Shown here: positions 5,475 through 5,552 of the stretch, one piece after another
How the letters are laid out: the number at the start of each line of letters is the position of its first letter
Position numbering within the stretch: the stretch's first letter is position 1
Source of the DNA: an uncultured Eubacteriales bacterium
Lineage (GTDB): Bacteria; Bacillota; Clostridia; Oscillospirales; Oscillospiraceae
Direction: 5' to 3'
Assembly: GCA_900546415.1 (NCBI GenBank)
Contig: URCY01000078.1
Coordinates: 1 to 5,552 of the forward strand
Length of the DNA stretch: 5,552 bases
Notes under the pieces: model-generated
The model's input: only the letters and a program-made list of their open reading frames with translations
Database searches by the model: none
Told to the model about the DNA's origin: nothing
Program-made: the position numbers and the translations under genes

Positions 5475-5542
5475 GACCCGCCTGAAGCGCCCCTCCAAAG
5501 GAACCTCTGAATAAATCGTCTGCGGCGCTCAGCGGGTCTTTT
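5473..5542 (+). terminator. Long imperfect inverted repeat with T-run after the TIGR04255-type gene
   Basis: AAGACCCGC (5473-5481), beginning in the stop codon, pairs with GCGGGTCTT (5532-5540). TG (5483-5484) pairs with CA (5530-5531), and AGCGCC (5486-5491) pairs with GGCGCT (5524-5529). This gives about 17 bp with two single-base bulges and a 32-nt loop. The 3' arm runs into TTTT (5539-5542), so it can act as a rho-independent terminator. The loop is longer than usual and contains GGAACCTCTGAATAAATC, which may have another origin. Confidence 0.6.
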
Positions 5543-5552
5543 GCCCCAACTT

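Noticed and set aside
4560..5498. Minus-strand open frame of 312 codons opposite the TIGR04255-type gene.
   Set aside because: It overlaps the whole plus-strand gene and both its promoter and terminator, and its sequence looks like antisense composition.
1..5552. tRNA, rRNA, CRISPR array, T-box or other familiar riboswitch.
   Set aside because: No cloverleaf, regularly spaced repeats, T-box AGGGTGGNACCGCG sequence or other known conserved RNA core was seen on either strand.

Overview
The window is about 5.5 kb of GC-rich bacterial chromosome. It has strong Shine-Dalgarno sites, sigma-A type promoters, and intergenic DNA that is much richer in A+T than the genes. The GlmS and DEAD-box proteins are of a common Firmicute type. 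The mix of high GC and AGGAG-type ribosome sites suggests a GC-rich Clostridia member (Oscillospiraceae-like); that placement is an inference from style, not from a search.

Layout, left to right. Positions 1-353 hold no credible gene: there is a decayed repeat region with two copies of a 14-nt motif and a two-copy 32-nt tandem repeat, then two strong hairpins that would end minus-strand transcription coming out of glmS. Minus strand 354-2195 is glmS (glucosamine-6-phosphate synthase, 613 aa). Between 2196 and 2458 lies an unusual glmS leader: a promoter, a terminator-like hairpin placed almost on the expected transcription start, and a second diverged copy of the same hairpin/T-tract/TCGAAAAG module about 74 nt further on. 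No complete glmS ribozyme was recognised. Minus strand 2459-3334 is a divergent DprA/Smf-like protein, and 3331-4518 is a DEAD-box RNA helicase; the helicase stop and dprA start overlap as ATGA, so the two form a coupled operon. Positions 4519-4688 carry back-to-back promoters. Plus strand 4689-5474 is a TIGR04255-type protein of unknown function, followed by a long imperfect inverted repeat with a T-run that looks like its terminator.

How they work together: the helicase and the DprA-like protein are co-translated nucleic-acid proteins. glmS is a housekeeping gene feeding UDP-GlcNAc for the cell wall and probably has its own promoter and leader, perhaps with read-through from dprA. The TIGR04255 gene is divergent and independent. 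The most interesting material is non-coding (the duplicated glmS leader modules, the left-end repeats, the right-end inverted repeat), together with the degenerate DprA signature. No clear new multi-gene system is visible.
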